The notes: a model not told the origin generated them from the sequence alone. A stretch of 64,000 nucleotides of DNA from Austropuccinia psidii (GCA_023105745.1 JALGQZ010000011.1:26555975-26619974); one strand, 5' to 3'. Counted from the stretch's first letter, positions 31,673 through 45,301 are shown. A program made the numbers and translations.

Positions 31673-33580
31673 TGTCAGCATTGAGGTGTATTTCACATAC
31701 ACAAATAGGCCACACTTAATATTAAAATAAATTCTGAACTATGCATAACCCATAGGTCATTCATATATCCAAAATTCATGATTTTTGATTTAAGAAAAGA
31801 TGAATAAATTTTTTGGGAGTAAGTAAATCCATGAATTGAAGGCCAGATTTGGATTATGTGGAAATTCACCTAGGGTATCTTCATGGAGTGAATAAGATTA
31901 AACTACCTCTATCAGATAGTAATATGGAAAAAACTTCAATACCACATCATGAATACCACATAAAAGATTTATGAAAATATTTGTTTTTCTCAATTTCATG
32001 CCAAAATAATGGGAATGTGGAAAATAAAATGTCACATTTACACTAAGATTAGTGTTATGCATGTTTGTGGCACTTACAAGTGGAATATTCCTACCTACAG
32101 CTTTGGTACACCCATGTTGGATATCAGTCCGTAAGCCTGAATTACTATTTTTGATGTGAAAATTGCTAAGGGGGACAAAAGACATCAAAGAGAGCCACGG
32201 TACTCAGCTTCTGAGGCGTCTGAATCATGGATAGCTATAAAGCCCAGATTCATGGCTGATCATGGCCCAATTGGTATACTAAAGCCTTTTGAGAACTTGG
32301 CTACCAAGTAAAACTCTCATTAAATCATAAGAAAATTGCAAATAAGCTGCTAATTTGGCATGAAAAGGAGGTAAAGAGCAGCTTAGACTCCTGAGACCAT
32401 GTCAATTCTCAATGATTTTCCATGGGTAATCCTTTAAAGAGTGATTAAAACCATTTTTGGACTAGTATCCATTGATTTACCTCATAGCAATCAGCTATAC
32501 TGTGCTATTTGCAATTCAACATAGAAATAAGGTAAAAACTTTAAAAATTCATTAAAAATAGAATTTTTAATTAATATTTCTGAAACATTCATTACCAATG
32601 GAGAATTCTGTGATTCATAGATAAACCAAGAATAAATATGATTTCATCAGTAACCTCAAAAGTTTTACTTACATTCCATTTTTCATGATTCCACATGAAG
32701 CATTGAATATTCATAAATTCGCATAAAATACAACTTGTGATGAAATTTTCAATAAAGCTTATAAATTTGAGAAATTAATGTTTATTTTAAAATAGAAAAA
32801 GATTTACAGTTGTTACTTCTTTTATTCTTAACCACAAATGGGTTGTTAGTCATGTAAAAGCTTCAATTAAACAATTATGATACTCTTATGTGACAAAAGA
32901 TGATTCAATTAATAATCCAAAAATAAGAATTTCTTTCTGACTCACTTTCTTTTCAGTTTACTCCTTGTAATATCTCTTCCAGCTGCTGTTGTCTTAAAAG
33001 AGGGATCCTCTTACTGTTTTTTTCCAAATCATTTTATTATCCAATTATACATTTATTAACAACAAGTAGGTATTAGTTAAAATATTTTCTCAACTGCTTT
33101 AACCTTTAAGAATAAATCGGAAAGGTGTGAAATCACAGAAACAAACTCTAAATTGTTTTAATAATGTAATAAATAAACTTTTATACTTTAAATCCACAGT
33201 TTATCCTACAAATCTCTCTACAAATTCTTTTCAAGGCTTTATTGGAGTATCAGTGAGTGGTTTTAATTAATTGTTAAATTTTTTCTCTAGTATTGGTTTT
33301 GTTCAAGAATCATATTTATAATTATTCTTGCAAAAGATGACTTTATATTAAAATAATTTTATTATTTTAATAAAGAAGCTTTTATTATTGAATACTCCTT
33401 GTAATAGATTCTTGTAGACAATTACTGATTAGTGTTATAATCACTGGTAGTGTATAACAAGTAAAAGAAATAATTAATTAATTGTGGTTATAATCATTTT
33501 TATATTATCTTTCTTAAGAACAGTCATAGTAATGTTTATTAATAGGGGTATTACCAACAGTTTCATAGACACATCTTAGA
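31673..33580 (+). repeat. Solo LTR 1 (plus orientation)
   Basis: This 1908-bp insert runs TGTCAGCATTGAGGTG... to ...ATAGACACATCTTAGA. Flanks tttct (31668-31672) and attct (33581-33585) form a 5-bp target duplication with one mismatch. It is the reverse complement of 36331-38214. Its two ends recall the C-family LTR (TGTGAGCCTTTGAGATAT; TTTCATAGTCAAACCTTACA), so it is probably a solo LTR of a related family. It contains no gene. Confidence 0.75.
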
Positions 33581-34342
33581 ATTCTGGACTCTAGGAGAGA
33601 GGAATTTTCTATACATAAAGCTCTTTTTACCTCTATTTCCCCCTCAGACGTATCAAAAACATTAAAATATCAAATCTAAAGGTGAAAAATTCATTATTTT
33701 CATATGATTTTATTTCATTATTAGATACTCAAGTTCATCTTTATTATAATAATCAAATCTGATGTGATTAAACTAATATTTGATTGTTTTTGTCACATTT
33801 TCTCCAAAATCTTCAATTCCACATAGAATCTAGAATATTTGTATTTTTTTATTTTTATTTATAAATGAAATTTGAAATAAATTTTATTTACATTTTTGGT
33901 GCAAAATTATTCAAAGTTATTATACTAAGTGTTAAAAGTAGGTTATTTTCTCTTTATATAATAATTTTTCTTTATTATCATATTTAAGAATTCTTTTATT
34001 AATATAAAAAGTATTTATATTAATAGTTAACTTTAATATTTGTGATATTGCGGTTACTAATTGTTTTTTATTGATAAATAACAATTTATCACACATTTAT
34101 TATTTGTTTGTAACAATAATAAATTGCCATAAATATATTGATTATTAAATATCAATAAATTAATTTTTGTTATGTTATTTTTATAATATAGCTTATATTA
34201 CTTCATTTATTTAGATAATATGAATTTTTCTTCATTATAATAATTATTTTTAATCTTATTGATTACTTTAATAAGGACATTCAGAGTACAATAAGTGAAA
34301 TATTAGTAATATTTACTTATTGTTTCATAGTCAAACATTACA
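33581..34342 (+). repeat. 5' LTR of element D, right part
   Basis: Continues the C-type LTR (gactctaggagagaggaatt, ccccctcagacgtatcaaaa) to AGTCAAACATTACA. A TATA-like tatacata is near 33611. Confidence 0.8.
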
Positions 34343-34788
34343 TTTGGGATCTTGGACATGATATTTACTTACAAGACCTTTAAAAAAGATTCAAATTGGG
34401 TTCATCCAATAATAAATAATATTTATATAATAATTTTATATTTATTGATTTTAAATACTATTGAGGCAATTGGGAAGCAATTGTACTGTCTTACACATGG
34501 TTTTTAACATCCTTAGACTTGCAAGAAATTTCTTTGAGTGACTCTAGTTATCAAAAAAGATATTTATAAATCAAAAATAAATTAATGTTATAATTTAATC
34601 TTAAAAATAATAATATTAATTTTTATTTTATTCTTTAAAAAAATTAAAAATACAAAAATAATACAAAAAATATAATATAATAAAAACTCATTTTTATGTA
34701 TTAAAGCAATTTTTACATGGAAATTTCCATATCTTCTTGAAAATAAAGCTTTTCTATGAAAAGCCTTATATTAATTTGTCTTTTCTAG
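34343..34788 (+). other. Leader of element D
   Basis: PBS-like TTTGGGATCTTGG (34343-34355) is followed by AT-rich leader similar to that of C. It ends with a splice acceptor TTTTCTAG at 34788. No coding signal. Confidence 0.6.
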
Positions 34789-34938
34789 TGTTGGCAGAAA
34801 GCCAAACAGATGAAAATCAGACCACTGTTGAGAGATTGGTAGAAGAGGCTTGTCAAAGTTCTCCAACACCTGTTGTCAATAAGAAAAGAAAAGCTAAGAA
34901 ATCAGTTCTTCCAGGACCCCCTTTTCAGGACTCTGAAG
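34789..34938 (+). pseudogene. Exon 1 of element D
   Basis: After the acceptor the exon reads TG TTG GCA GAA, so it needs an upstream A for its start, as in C. It encodes ESQTDENQTTVERLVEEACQ, SSPTPVV and a basic run. The donor is mutated: GAAG|GTGAGC in C is GAAGATGAGT here, so this splice is probably lost. Confidence 0.6.
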
Positions 34939-35029
34939 ATGAGTACCTCTCTCTTAAAATTTCCTTAAAAGAATTTTTATTTTTCTTATATCTTTTTATA
35001 AATTATTTTTTTATAATAACTACTATAAG

Positions 35030-35710
35030 AGGATCTCATTACTTCATCCAATCAGATGGAGGTGGAATTAGAGGTAGAAATGAGTCCACAAAAGGCAAAA
35101 TAAAGGGAAAAATCCCTAGTCAAACAGAATCCACACAAGGAAGTTCCATATCCCAAAGGCAAGTCCCAAAAAATGCCTCTAATCTGTGAAACAGAGTTTG
35201 AAATAAGTACAAGTACCTTCAACAGATACAAATGCTATTCAGAGGGCTCAAATAGAAATTTACATGAGCAATTACAAGCAGTATTACACAGTGTACAAGG
35301 ACAAATTTTGGGAAATGTTGCCACAAATTCACCAAGGAGTGAGGAGCTCCTGGAACATCCTGAAAAAGTTCTTTGAAGAGGAGGAAACAGTGAGACACTC
35401 CAATGGATGGAATCTACTGTCATCCAAACCTCAAATCAAAATGATAAAGGACTGGCACAACAAAAAGAGGGAGGAAAGCAAGGAAGAAGCCCCAGAAGCT
35501 TCTACCAGCAAGCCACAAGCAAGACAACCTCCCCAAGAAAGGAAGAAGAACAAGAAAAAGAACTGGAGGAAATCATATTCCCCAAGTTACAGGATTCCAA
35601 GAATACAAAAAGATGCCATGGAAAATGTCTTCAACATTTCCAGAAACTTGATGGATTTCAAGGACAAAGAGGAACAAAGAATGAGACAACCCCATTTCCC
35701 AAAGAAATAA
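35030..35710 (+). pseudogene. ORF X of element D
   Basis: From the first acceptor of AGAG (35028-35031) the X frame reads EEDLITSSNQMEVELEVEMS before a stop. The main open part is 35264-35710: MSNYKQYYTVYKDKFWEMLP, LSSKPQIKMIKDWHNKKREE, KKNKKKNWRKSYSPSYRIPR and MRQPHFPKK. It is very close to X of element C and overlaps the gag frame. Stops between the two parts lie in the same place as in C. Confidence 0.55.
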
Positions 35711-36330
35711 GTTTGTCTCCTAATGAAAAAAATACTTTAACAGAACTTAAGAACAGTACATTACCTCTAAAAGACATTAAAAATAGTTTATTATATTTAA
35801 AAAAAAGAAATAATAGCTTATTATCTCTAACACAAATTTTTGTACAAAACAACAAAGAAATAGACAGAATTGAATTTATGGTTGAAAGTAATAAAACAAA
35901 AGTCTCAATTGAAATTATTGAGAAATTAATACAAGAACAAAAACAATTTTATAAGTACATGAAAGATATAAAAGAAAAAACTTTTACAATCAACTATGAT
36001 GTGAGTATTGACAATCTGACAGAAAAATTAAATAAATCAGGAATTTCTGTTGAAAAATTTGAAAAAAAACTTCATCACACCAAAAATTACTTCTAGACCA
36101 TGTAGAAACATGTGATGAAGCAAGAATAAATCTTAAAGATGACATTCAAAGTGAAATAAGACTTATTACTAAAAACGTGGATAAAATAAATAAGGCTAAA
36201 TTGGATATTCCAAAGTTAACAACCTCATTTTCTCACATAAGAAGTCCTGTTAAGCCAAAAGAGGAAATGAAAAATACCTTCATAACAGACTTATGCCATC
36301 AAGACAACAATAAATTCTTAATGAAGGAGG
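35032..36330 (+). pseudogene. Gag of element D, N-terminal part
   Basis: From the second acceptor the gag frame reads GSHYFIQSDGGGIRGRNEST, then has stops. The frame is open from 35407 to 36096 (ESTVIQTSNQNDKGL, then the coiled coil with LPLKDIKNSLLYLKK). At the place where C has a TGA (20830) this copy has GGA (GFQGQRGTKNE), which shows that the C stop is a mutation. It is cut at the ggagg target site by solo LTR 2. Confidence 0.7.
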
Positions 36331-38214
36331 TGTAAGATGTGTCTATGAAACAGTTGATAATATTACTATTAATCAGCAATACTATGACTGTTCTTATGAA
36401 ATATAAGAATAAGAATTATTATAACCACAATTAAATAATTAAAGAATTAATTATTTCTTTTGCTTCTTATACACTACTAGTGATTATAAAAGTAAGTAGT
36501 AAGTGTCTACTAGAATCAATTACAAGAAGTATTTAATAATAAAATTATTTTAATATATATAATTATCTCTTGAAAGAATAATGATAAATATAATTCTTGA
36601 AGAAAAGAATTAAGAGAAAAACTTTAAGAATTACAATGAATCACTCATTAATACTCCAAAGAACTTATTAAAAATAAAAGTAGAGAGAATTTGAAGGCTT
36701 ATTGTGGATTTAAAAGATAAAAGATGGATATATTACAGTATTACAACAATATATAGTTAATTTCCATGAGTTAACGTCTTTCTGATTTATTCTGAAAGAT
36801 TAAAACACTTAAGAAAAGTTTTAACTAATACTTACTTGTTGGTAATAAACGTATAATAGAATGATTTGATGATCTGGAGAAAACCGCAAGAGGAGGCCTC
36901 TTTTAAGTATAAGAAAGCTCACAGAGGCATGCCATGGAGAAAACTGAAAAACAAGCCAGTGAGAAAACAATGAAACTTTTTGAATTATTTATTGCATCAT
37001 CTGTTGTCACATAAGATTATCATAATTACTTAATTGATGCTTTTACGTGACTACCAACCCATTTATGGTTAAGAATAAAAGGAGTAAAAACTGTGAATAT
37101 TCATTTATTCCAAAATAATCATTTATTTCTCAAAGATATCAATGTTATTGGAAATTTAATCACAGAGTGTATTTTCTGTGAATTTTTGAAAATTCAGTAT
37201 TTCATGTCAAATCATCAAAAATGAACTGTAAGTAAAAATTTGAATTTTACTAATAAAGATATAATTATTTTTGATTTTTATATGAATTATACAGTTCCCA
37301 GTTGGTCCTCAACATTTCAGAAAGATTAATTAAGAATTGTATTTTCAATGAATTTTTAAAGTTTTTACCCCATTTCTACGTAGAATTGCAAATAGCAGTA
37401 TGTGGCTGGTTACTATGAGGTAAATCAATGGATACTAGTCCAAAAAGGGTTTTAATCACTCTCATGGGGTTTATCAATTAAAGGTCATTAAGAGTTGGAA
37501 TGGTTACAGGAGTCTAAGTTTCTCTTTACCTCCATGGCACTTCAAAATAGCAGCTTATTTGCAATTTTCTTATGATATAATGAATTTTTGACTTGGTAAC
37601 AAAGTTCCCAAAAGGTTTTAATTTACTAATTGGGCCAAGTTCAGCCATAGATCCAAGCTTTGGAGCTGTCCCCACCTCAGAGGCCTCAGAAGCTGAGTAC
37701 CCTGGCTCTCTTTGATGTCTTTTGTCCCCCTTGACTATTTTTTTACGCCAAAATAGAAATTAAGGCTTCAAGTGAGATATCCACTATGGGTGTACCAAAA
37801 GTGTATGTAAGAATACAATAATATTAAGTTCCACAACCATGCATAACCCTATTTTTAGTTTATTTGTAACATGGGATTTCTCACAATCCCATTATTGTGG
37901 CTTGAAATTGAGAAAAACAAAAGTTTTCATTGATATTTTATGTGGTATTGAAGTATTTTCCATGTCCCACCTCAAAGAGTTTATTTAAGCTTATTCACTA
38001 TGTGGAGCTACCCTAGGTGAAATTTTGTGTAGAATCCAAATCTGGCCTTAAATCCATGGATTTACTTACTTAATAAGAAGTTAGTTACCTTTTCTGAAAT
38101 AAAAAATGATTAATTTTGAATATATGTATGACTTCTGGGTTATGAATAGTTCAGAGTTTTTTTTAAGATAATTGGGGACTATTTGGGTATGTAAAATATA
38201 TCTCAAGGCTCACA
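36331..38214 (-). repeat. Solo LTR 2 (minus orientation)
   Basis: This 1884-bp insert is the reverse complement of 31673-33580 at moderate identity. On the plus strand it reads TGTAAGATGTGTC... to ...CAAGGCTCACA. Flanks ggagg (36326-36330) and ggaag (38215-38219) are a 5-bp target duplication with one mismatch. Element C has ggagg uninterrupted at the same Gag position. No coding signal. Confidence 0.78.
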
Positions 38215-39020
38215 GGAAGCACCTCAACTAAAAGCATGGGCAGCATCCACAGGTGAAGGTAAATATGACCAAATGCCATTTATCAAAACAATCAACATGT
38301 TGCAAGAGGATAATCCCATACCAGATGAATTACTCAGTGCAAGGTCAAATTAAATATTTGAAAAATCTGCAAAAAGGTCAGTTTGTGGCATAAGAAAAAC
38401 AAATGGTAAAAATAATTGGTTTTGGTGGAAAAATGAAATAATCACCAAGTGTTCAAATAATTCCTGGAGGTAGAAAATAGAAAATGCATTTGAAAATTTG
38501 TTCTTTGACCCAGACAAGGATAAAACTCTCACTTGGTTCTTGAAAAAAGCTGGAAGGCTAAACCCACTTCATCCCGAAATGTCATGAAAGATGGTGCATG
38601 TGAGGATAATTAAAAATTGAGGAGGAGAACTGGAACATTTCCTCAGAAGCAGATGCATATAACCATGTTCCACAGAGGAGTATATTAATGCACTAGCAGA
38701 TATAGTGACAAGAACCAAAATTGAGAGAAAATAGAAAAAATTGGACATTAACAGTCCAATAAACAATTCATTAAGAAAGATAAACCAAAATAACCTTTCA
38801 AACCCAATAAATTAAACACTAATGAGAAAGCAAAATGCCATAAATGTGATGGTATTGGACACTTATCGAATAACTGTCTTGAAAAGGCAAAGATTGATGA
38901 AATCGCAGAAACAGGAGACCACAATGACAAAGAAGAAGAATCTTATGATGAAAAAGAGACTGAAGAATCAGACACCTCTGAAAGGGATGAAATAAATATA
39001 ATTAATGCCCAAATTAATAA
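38215..39020 (+). pseudogene. Gag C-terminal part and zinc knuckle of element D
   Basis: Resumes Gag after the solo LTR: capsid-like FIKTINMLQEDNPIPDELLS, then a degenerate FEKSAKRS and SWR, with stops. The zinc-knuckle region near 38838-38880 still reads CHKCDGIGHLSNNC. An acidic linker follows. Confidence 0.75.
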
Positions 39021-41332
39021 TATTGATTTAATGTAACAAGTACTAGATGTACACTCAAACTTACCACAAGCTGGAACATCTGATACAAGCCTTGAAGATT
39101 TAGAAATGCCAAACTGCATAGAACCAAACTTTCAAAAGGAATGGGATACACAGATGGAAAATCAAGTATAAGCATTTTTGTTGTAGAAAGCAAAGAGTAA
39201 AAAGTAAGCCTGGACACAGGAGCATACTTCCTCTGTGTTGGTAAAAGCTATGTACAAACAATGATACCAGATTGAGAAGAGAAAATTATACCAATACAAC
39301 GATTTAAGTTTAGTAATGCAAGTGAAAGCATGAAGCTCCTTGGAATAATTGACTTAACACTAATTTTCCCACACCCTTCCCAATGTATAAGAGTGAAAGT
39401 AGAGTTTTTAGTAATGGAAAACTGTACCAGTAAGCATTTTATACTCTGAAATTATTGCTTATCAATCTATGGTATAGATATTTCTAAATGAAAAAGACAG
39501 ATATTTCACCACAGGGGACAATAAAAGACAAAGATTTGGTTTTTTGAACAACAAAAAACAAATTACTGTCATATCAAAAAAAAAATCACCAGAAAAACAT
39601 TTATTCATAAGTGGACAGCTAATAGAGGAAGAATTCAATCCAGAATTAACAGAAAAAATGAAAAAAGATTGATCTTTTATAAAAATACAAAGGTGCCTTT
39701 GCAACTGACAAAGAACCACTAGGTGCTATCATTGGACATGGGGTAGACAGTAATATAAATGTGGAAAGACCTTATGAACCCTTCTTAAGAAGACCAGCTT
39801 AGCCAGTTAGCCCAAGAGGTAGAGAAGCTTTAGAGGTACACATCAAAGAATTAGTTGACCTAGGGGAACTAAGGAACATAAGACATAATGAACAGGTAGA
39901 GGTCACCACAACTATTACTATAGCTTTGAATAATGATAAATAAAAGATGGTAGGGGTGTATAAAGCTTTCAGAACCTATACTATCCCTGACAGATATCTG
40001 ATACCAAGAATACATGAGAAATTAACAAAATTGTTGCAGGCTACATTCATTAAAGCTATGGATGCTCTAAAGGGTTTTCATAAAAATTTCTTGACAGACA
40101 GCTACAGACAGCTACTAAGGATGATAGTGCATTGTGGCAGATATGTATACCAAAGAATGCCTTTTGGTATAAAGGTTGCCCCTGAAATAATCAAAGAATA
40201 ATGCATACCATATTTCCTGAAGAATTATGAGGGGAATGGCTAATCATATACATTGGTGATATTATGGTTTTCTCAGGAACTTGGTAAAATTAGCTAACAA
40301 TACTAGAAAGAGTCTTACAGAAGATAGTACAAGTAAAAAAGAAAATTACCTTGAAAAAATGTCATTTTGCATACAGTGAAATAAAAGCACTGGGACTGTT
40401 GTATCTAAACTATGTTTGGGCATAGATAAAAACAAACTAGAGGAAGTATTATTGAAGCCAATTCCCCAAACAAAAAAATAAATGCAATGTTTTCTAGGAT
40501 TTGCTGGTTATTACAGACAGCATATAAAAGACCTTGAAAGAACTTCCAGATCCTTATATAAACCCTGTGGCCAACAGACAGTCTATGAAATGGCCAAAGA
40601 AAGGGTTAAAGAATAGGTGCAGCTGAAGTCAGCCCTCAAAAATGGCTCATTTCTTCTAATTTCAGATTGTAAATTACTTTTCAAGCTGTAAATTGATGCT
40701 TGTGGAGAAGGATTAGGTGCTGCATTACACCAAACACAAATGATCAATGATAGAACTGTTCAAGTACCAATTTTATTAATTTAAAGACCAAGAAAGCCAA
40801 AAGAAGGAACATATGGAGCAAGCAAGATAGAATTCTCTTTCTCAGCTTGGGCTTTAGAAAAACCAAATTATTACTTAGATGGCACAGTGTTTGATGTAAT
40901 CATAGACTAAAATGCTGTAAAATCTCTATTAAACATGAAGACACCAAATATGCATATGCTAATATGGCAGATTGCTATCCAAGAATATAGAGGAAGTATG
41001 AATATAGTTCATAAATATGGAAGTATTCATGAAAATGCAGATGGTCTTAATAGATGGGCTCTATCAAATACACCTGAAAACCAACCATGGGTACCACAGG
41101 AACAAAATCATATAGAAAGAATATGTGTTACGGATATTGGGCAATAATTCTTTAACCAAGCTAAAGAAAGCCATAAGATGGAAAATAATTGTCATATCCT
41201 ATTCCAAATCTTAATTAAAGATTGTAAAGACCCATCTTTATCTATCAAAATAGATGAAATATTCATGAAAGCTTATAATGAAGGAAGATTTCACCTCCAT
41301 GATGGAGTTTGTTATCATAGAACCACACATAC
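39021..41332 (+). pseudogene. Protease, RT and RNase H of element D
   Basis: The protease motif SLDTGAYF is near 39209-39232. RT follows with RTYTIPDRYLIPRI, MDALKGFHKNFLTD and QRMPFGIKVAP (39960-40190); the active site is decayed to YIGD (near 40242). RNase H pieces are [13 protein letters not shown] (about 40695), [12 protein letters not shown] (about 41029) and others. Integrase HHCC is cut at 41332 (after GVCYHRTTHT) by element B. There are more than a dozen stops and shifts. Confidence 0.8.
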
Positions 41333-43656
41333 TGTGGGAACTCCTCTGCATGTGGGATAAATGAGGCAGTACCTGGAAGGGGAAATTACAAGAAAACAGT
41401 TTTGAATTTCTGTTTGAGACTTGTAACCCTTGCTCTGCTCGTGTGCTAGAATAATCTAGACTGCCCTTCCTAATATGCTAAGTTATCTTTACTGAGTTCA
41501 CCAAATCAATTTTATTATTGATAGTGGCTTGATCAGAAAATATTATACTCAACAATCTCTAATCAGACTTTGCTCTACTCAAAAAAATGGTTATTTAAAA
41601 CCTTAACAAATAAATTCTTTTTAAAAATTTCAGCAGGCTGAGTGGATTTCACCAGATGATAGTACAACAATATATGAAAATAATATAATAACCAAAATAA
41701 ATAAAAAAATAATAGGAAACACTTTCTTCTAATAAAAAACTACAAAATATTCTTTTCTTGATAATTATTTGATAGATATGGAAACTAATATCTAGGATAA
41801 CAACAATCTTCAATTATCTGAAATAATAAACTTGAAAGGGATAAAAATATATTTCAAGCCTTTTTGATGTGATGGATGGGATAATACTCTAATACTTGTG
41901 AATGATATAGTATAATATTGGTAGTTTAATGTTATGTTTGGTGTTGATTTAATATAGCTTAAATGATCTCTTCTGGTTTTCTGATAATAATAATATCTAA
42001 TTGTTATAGTTTCAATATTAATTTGAACTAAACACTAATGTATTTAATTTTATTTTGTTCCTTGAGGATAATTTATTAGGGATTACCCAATAAATACAAA
42101 TCCACTTTTATTTTAAAAGTAGTAAAATTACTTTGGTTGTGCAGGTTTTGTTTTAAAACAAGCAAAATTACTCTCTTTGAGGAAGTTTTCAACAAAAAAC
42201 TAGCCCAAAACTAATTATAATGGTTAGGTTTTATTTTAAAGCCTACAAAATTACTTTGGTTTGATGGTTTTATTTTAAAACTCTCTAAAAATTACTTTTA
42301 AGGATTTAAACACCAAACTCCAGAGACGCCTTGCTCATGAGCTTCAAGCTTTAAGATCCTAATTAAATAAGGCACTAGTCTACCTGCTAGTAAGGGATGA
42401 ATTAAAGTCTTTTCACACTATTGGTTCTCTTGATCTATGTCAACAATGAACCTCAGTTACTGGGCTTAATTTATCAAAATTTCTAGTATACCTCCTAGAA
42501 GAGGGATCAGAAAAAATAAATTGAATTTACAATTTCTAGATGGGGAAAAGGGAAAAAGTGGGAGAGAGGGCCTCTATTTATAGCCGTGGGGCCCTCCATA
42601 GGAGTGCAAAAAAGAGGGGTCTTAGAAATTTTCAGCCTCTGGTGGCGGTGCAAAGCTGTGCGAACTTTAATTTTGGATTTTCAGGGCAACGTGTTGTGAC
42701 GTGACACAAGTCTGGATTTCTGACCAATCAGATTGCTTCACTTGACTTTTCCTAATGACGTGACGTGTTTCTGACCAATCAGATCCATTCATTCTTACCT
42801 CTCCTATTCACATGTGACATGTGGCTGTGTAATACAATTAAACCTTAATTTCTGGCCCTGGAACCCTAATATCCATGTATTACTCAATTGATTACTAATC
42901 TGTCAGCTGATTTTCCTGTATTATAGTTTTCTGGCTTCCTGTATTACTCATTGACCTATATTACCTGTATTACCTGTATTCTTCCTGAAAATTCCTAAAT
43001 CTTTTATATTCCTTCCAAAATTCAGTCCTACTCTTCATTTCTGCAGCTTCAATGAGAAATTTGGGGGCTACATTAACAGAAAAGTTGATGTAATATGGCC
43101 TTTCCAATTCAGCAATAAATTATTTCAGTCTTAAATAATTAATCATTCAATTATCTAAAGGAACTCAATGATGCTTATCCCCTCTTTGGGTGGTTCATAA
43201 CAGCAAAAACACATGAAATTTCCCAAAATTGATACTTCAAAAGTGTTTTGTTCCACACCTTGAATCTTCTATGTCCCCTATGATGCCTACAACTCTGCTC
43301 TTTATTAATTGGCATCCTCATTGTGACTCTGATTATATTAATCACCCAATTGCTTATATTTAAGCATATTAAAAAAAAATATATTAAAAAAGATTATTTA
43401 CAGAGAAAATTGAAAAATGTCTTTGATTTGGGTACTGTCCATCGCAATTATGTGTTGGATAGTGCAGTGGGGTGACACTGACAGAGCAAATCTGTGGTCA
43501 ATTTTCCTTAATGAATATATCATTTGTGTTATTCCATGTTTATTTTACTGTTACTTTTCCTCAAAGGTGATTTCATTCTATTGATATCCTCTTTTATATA
43601 AATAATTACCATAAAAATAAAAAATTTATTCAGCTGAACTGTCATGGTATACCACA
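41333..43656 (-). repeat. 3' LTR of element B (left copy)
   Basis: On the plus strand it starts TGTGGGAACTCCTCTG and ends GGTATACCACA. On the coding (minus) strand it is the 3' LTR and follows the polypurine tract at 43667-43657. It contains the same TATA and CCAAT motifs as the right copy. Confidence 0.93.
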
Positions 43657-43671
43657 TCCCCCTCTCCATTT
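43657..43671 (-). other. Polypurine tract of element B
   Basis: AAATGGAGAGGGGGA on the minus strand ends directly at the TGTGG start of the 3' LTR. Two further copies of AAATGGAGAGGGG lie at 44039-44027 and 44238-44226. Confidence 0.75.
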
Positions 43672-45267
43672 AATGCTGTCCCCAGCATTCTAAGTGAAGC
43701 TGAATGAATTATACTATGTCATCTGCAATATAGTCCTTTGATATTCTACCACTATCTTCTTCTTATCCATAATTCAAATATATTCAAAGATAAAAAAAAA
43801 GAAATGATCCCCTTAAATAATTTCCACTAATCCCCTAAAACCTAACATCATAAGGTGTGATGTAAAGAAACAAGCACCACCCCTTATTTTTTATATGTTT
43901 TCTTTACAAATCCCAGGTCAACCATAACAATAACACTAATACATAAAAAAAACAAATTATAACACTAAACATAAAAGAGATCCCTTCATTAGCATATCCT
44001 TTTTTTTGAGAATAGAGGGGTTGAAACCCCTCTCCATTTAAAAAAATAATCATAGCCTCTTCCAAAACAAACTACATCAGACTTCAATCCAAAACAAACA
44101 CAAGGTATATCCCTTTTACTATAAAAAAAAATAACCATAAAAATGAGGAAAAAATAAAATAAAAAAAACAATGATGCAGTTTTATGTCTTGCTCAGGACC
44201 CTATATTTATGGAAAGGGTAACATACCCCTCTCCATTTGATAAAAAAAACCATATGTATATCCAATAAACAGAAAAAAGCTGAACACTCTAAGATTGATA
44301 CTCCAAGTCTTTCTTATATTTCTTATTACCCTTGATATCACTTAATACTTCTTTTCATATTGTTATTGTTCATACTCAAGAGAATCTTTAACTTTAAATA
44401 GCGCCCTGACACTATATAGTGGTCGTCACCAAGGACATAACTTTAATCAACTCAAAGTTATTTCCCCTCATCAGACTATGTCTGACCTTGGCTGCTTAGA
44501 GTATGTGCTTATCAATGTGAATTTACACCTAGTCTGCCGGTCCAAGTACCACCTAATGCAGGGAGGCCATTAAAGATCATCAATTTTTGAATCAATAATG
44601 TCTACAAAACTCAAAGTTATAATTGAATCAAATTTTATGAAAAAGATTTAAAAGTCTTATTGTAATAATATAAGTAGAGTGCTTTTATAAAAAATAATTA
44701 AAGTAAAAGATAAATGAATATTTTTTATGTGAGAGAGGCTTCAAAAGTTCCCTTTTGAAGCTACAGGTATAAATAAAAATGTATATAGGAGTGATAAAAA
44801 AAATCATAAAATAAGAGGTAAAAAGTAAAATTAATTAATAAATTTAGTCAGGAAGACTAAAAAAAAGAATAAATTAAAGCAACAGTTTAAAGCGTTGTTT
44901 GGGACTAAGATGAGGGTAAACAGCACCTTCTTTTTATATTGTTTTTCTGTATCCTAAGTCCACTTTAATTCCATTCTATCAAAATACAGCAAAAAAAATC
45001 TGACCAACCACAAAAAAATGTCAAATCCTGACCAATTAAATACCATAATTGAATTCTGACCAATCAGAAATCATACACAGATCCTGACCAATCAAAATTC
45101 AGTAACCTGAAATTTCCCTCCAAGCCTCAACTTCAGAAAACCACTATCTAGCTCATTGCCAATGAATTATTTGGGCTTAATCATCCTCTTTTTTTTTATA
45201 TTGAATATATATATATATATATAATAATATAAAATCTCAAAAAAGAAAAAATACTTTATTCTTTTTC

Positions 45268-45301
<34 letters not shown>

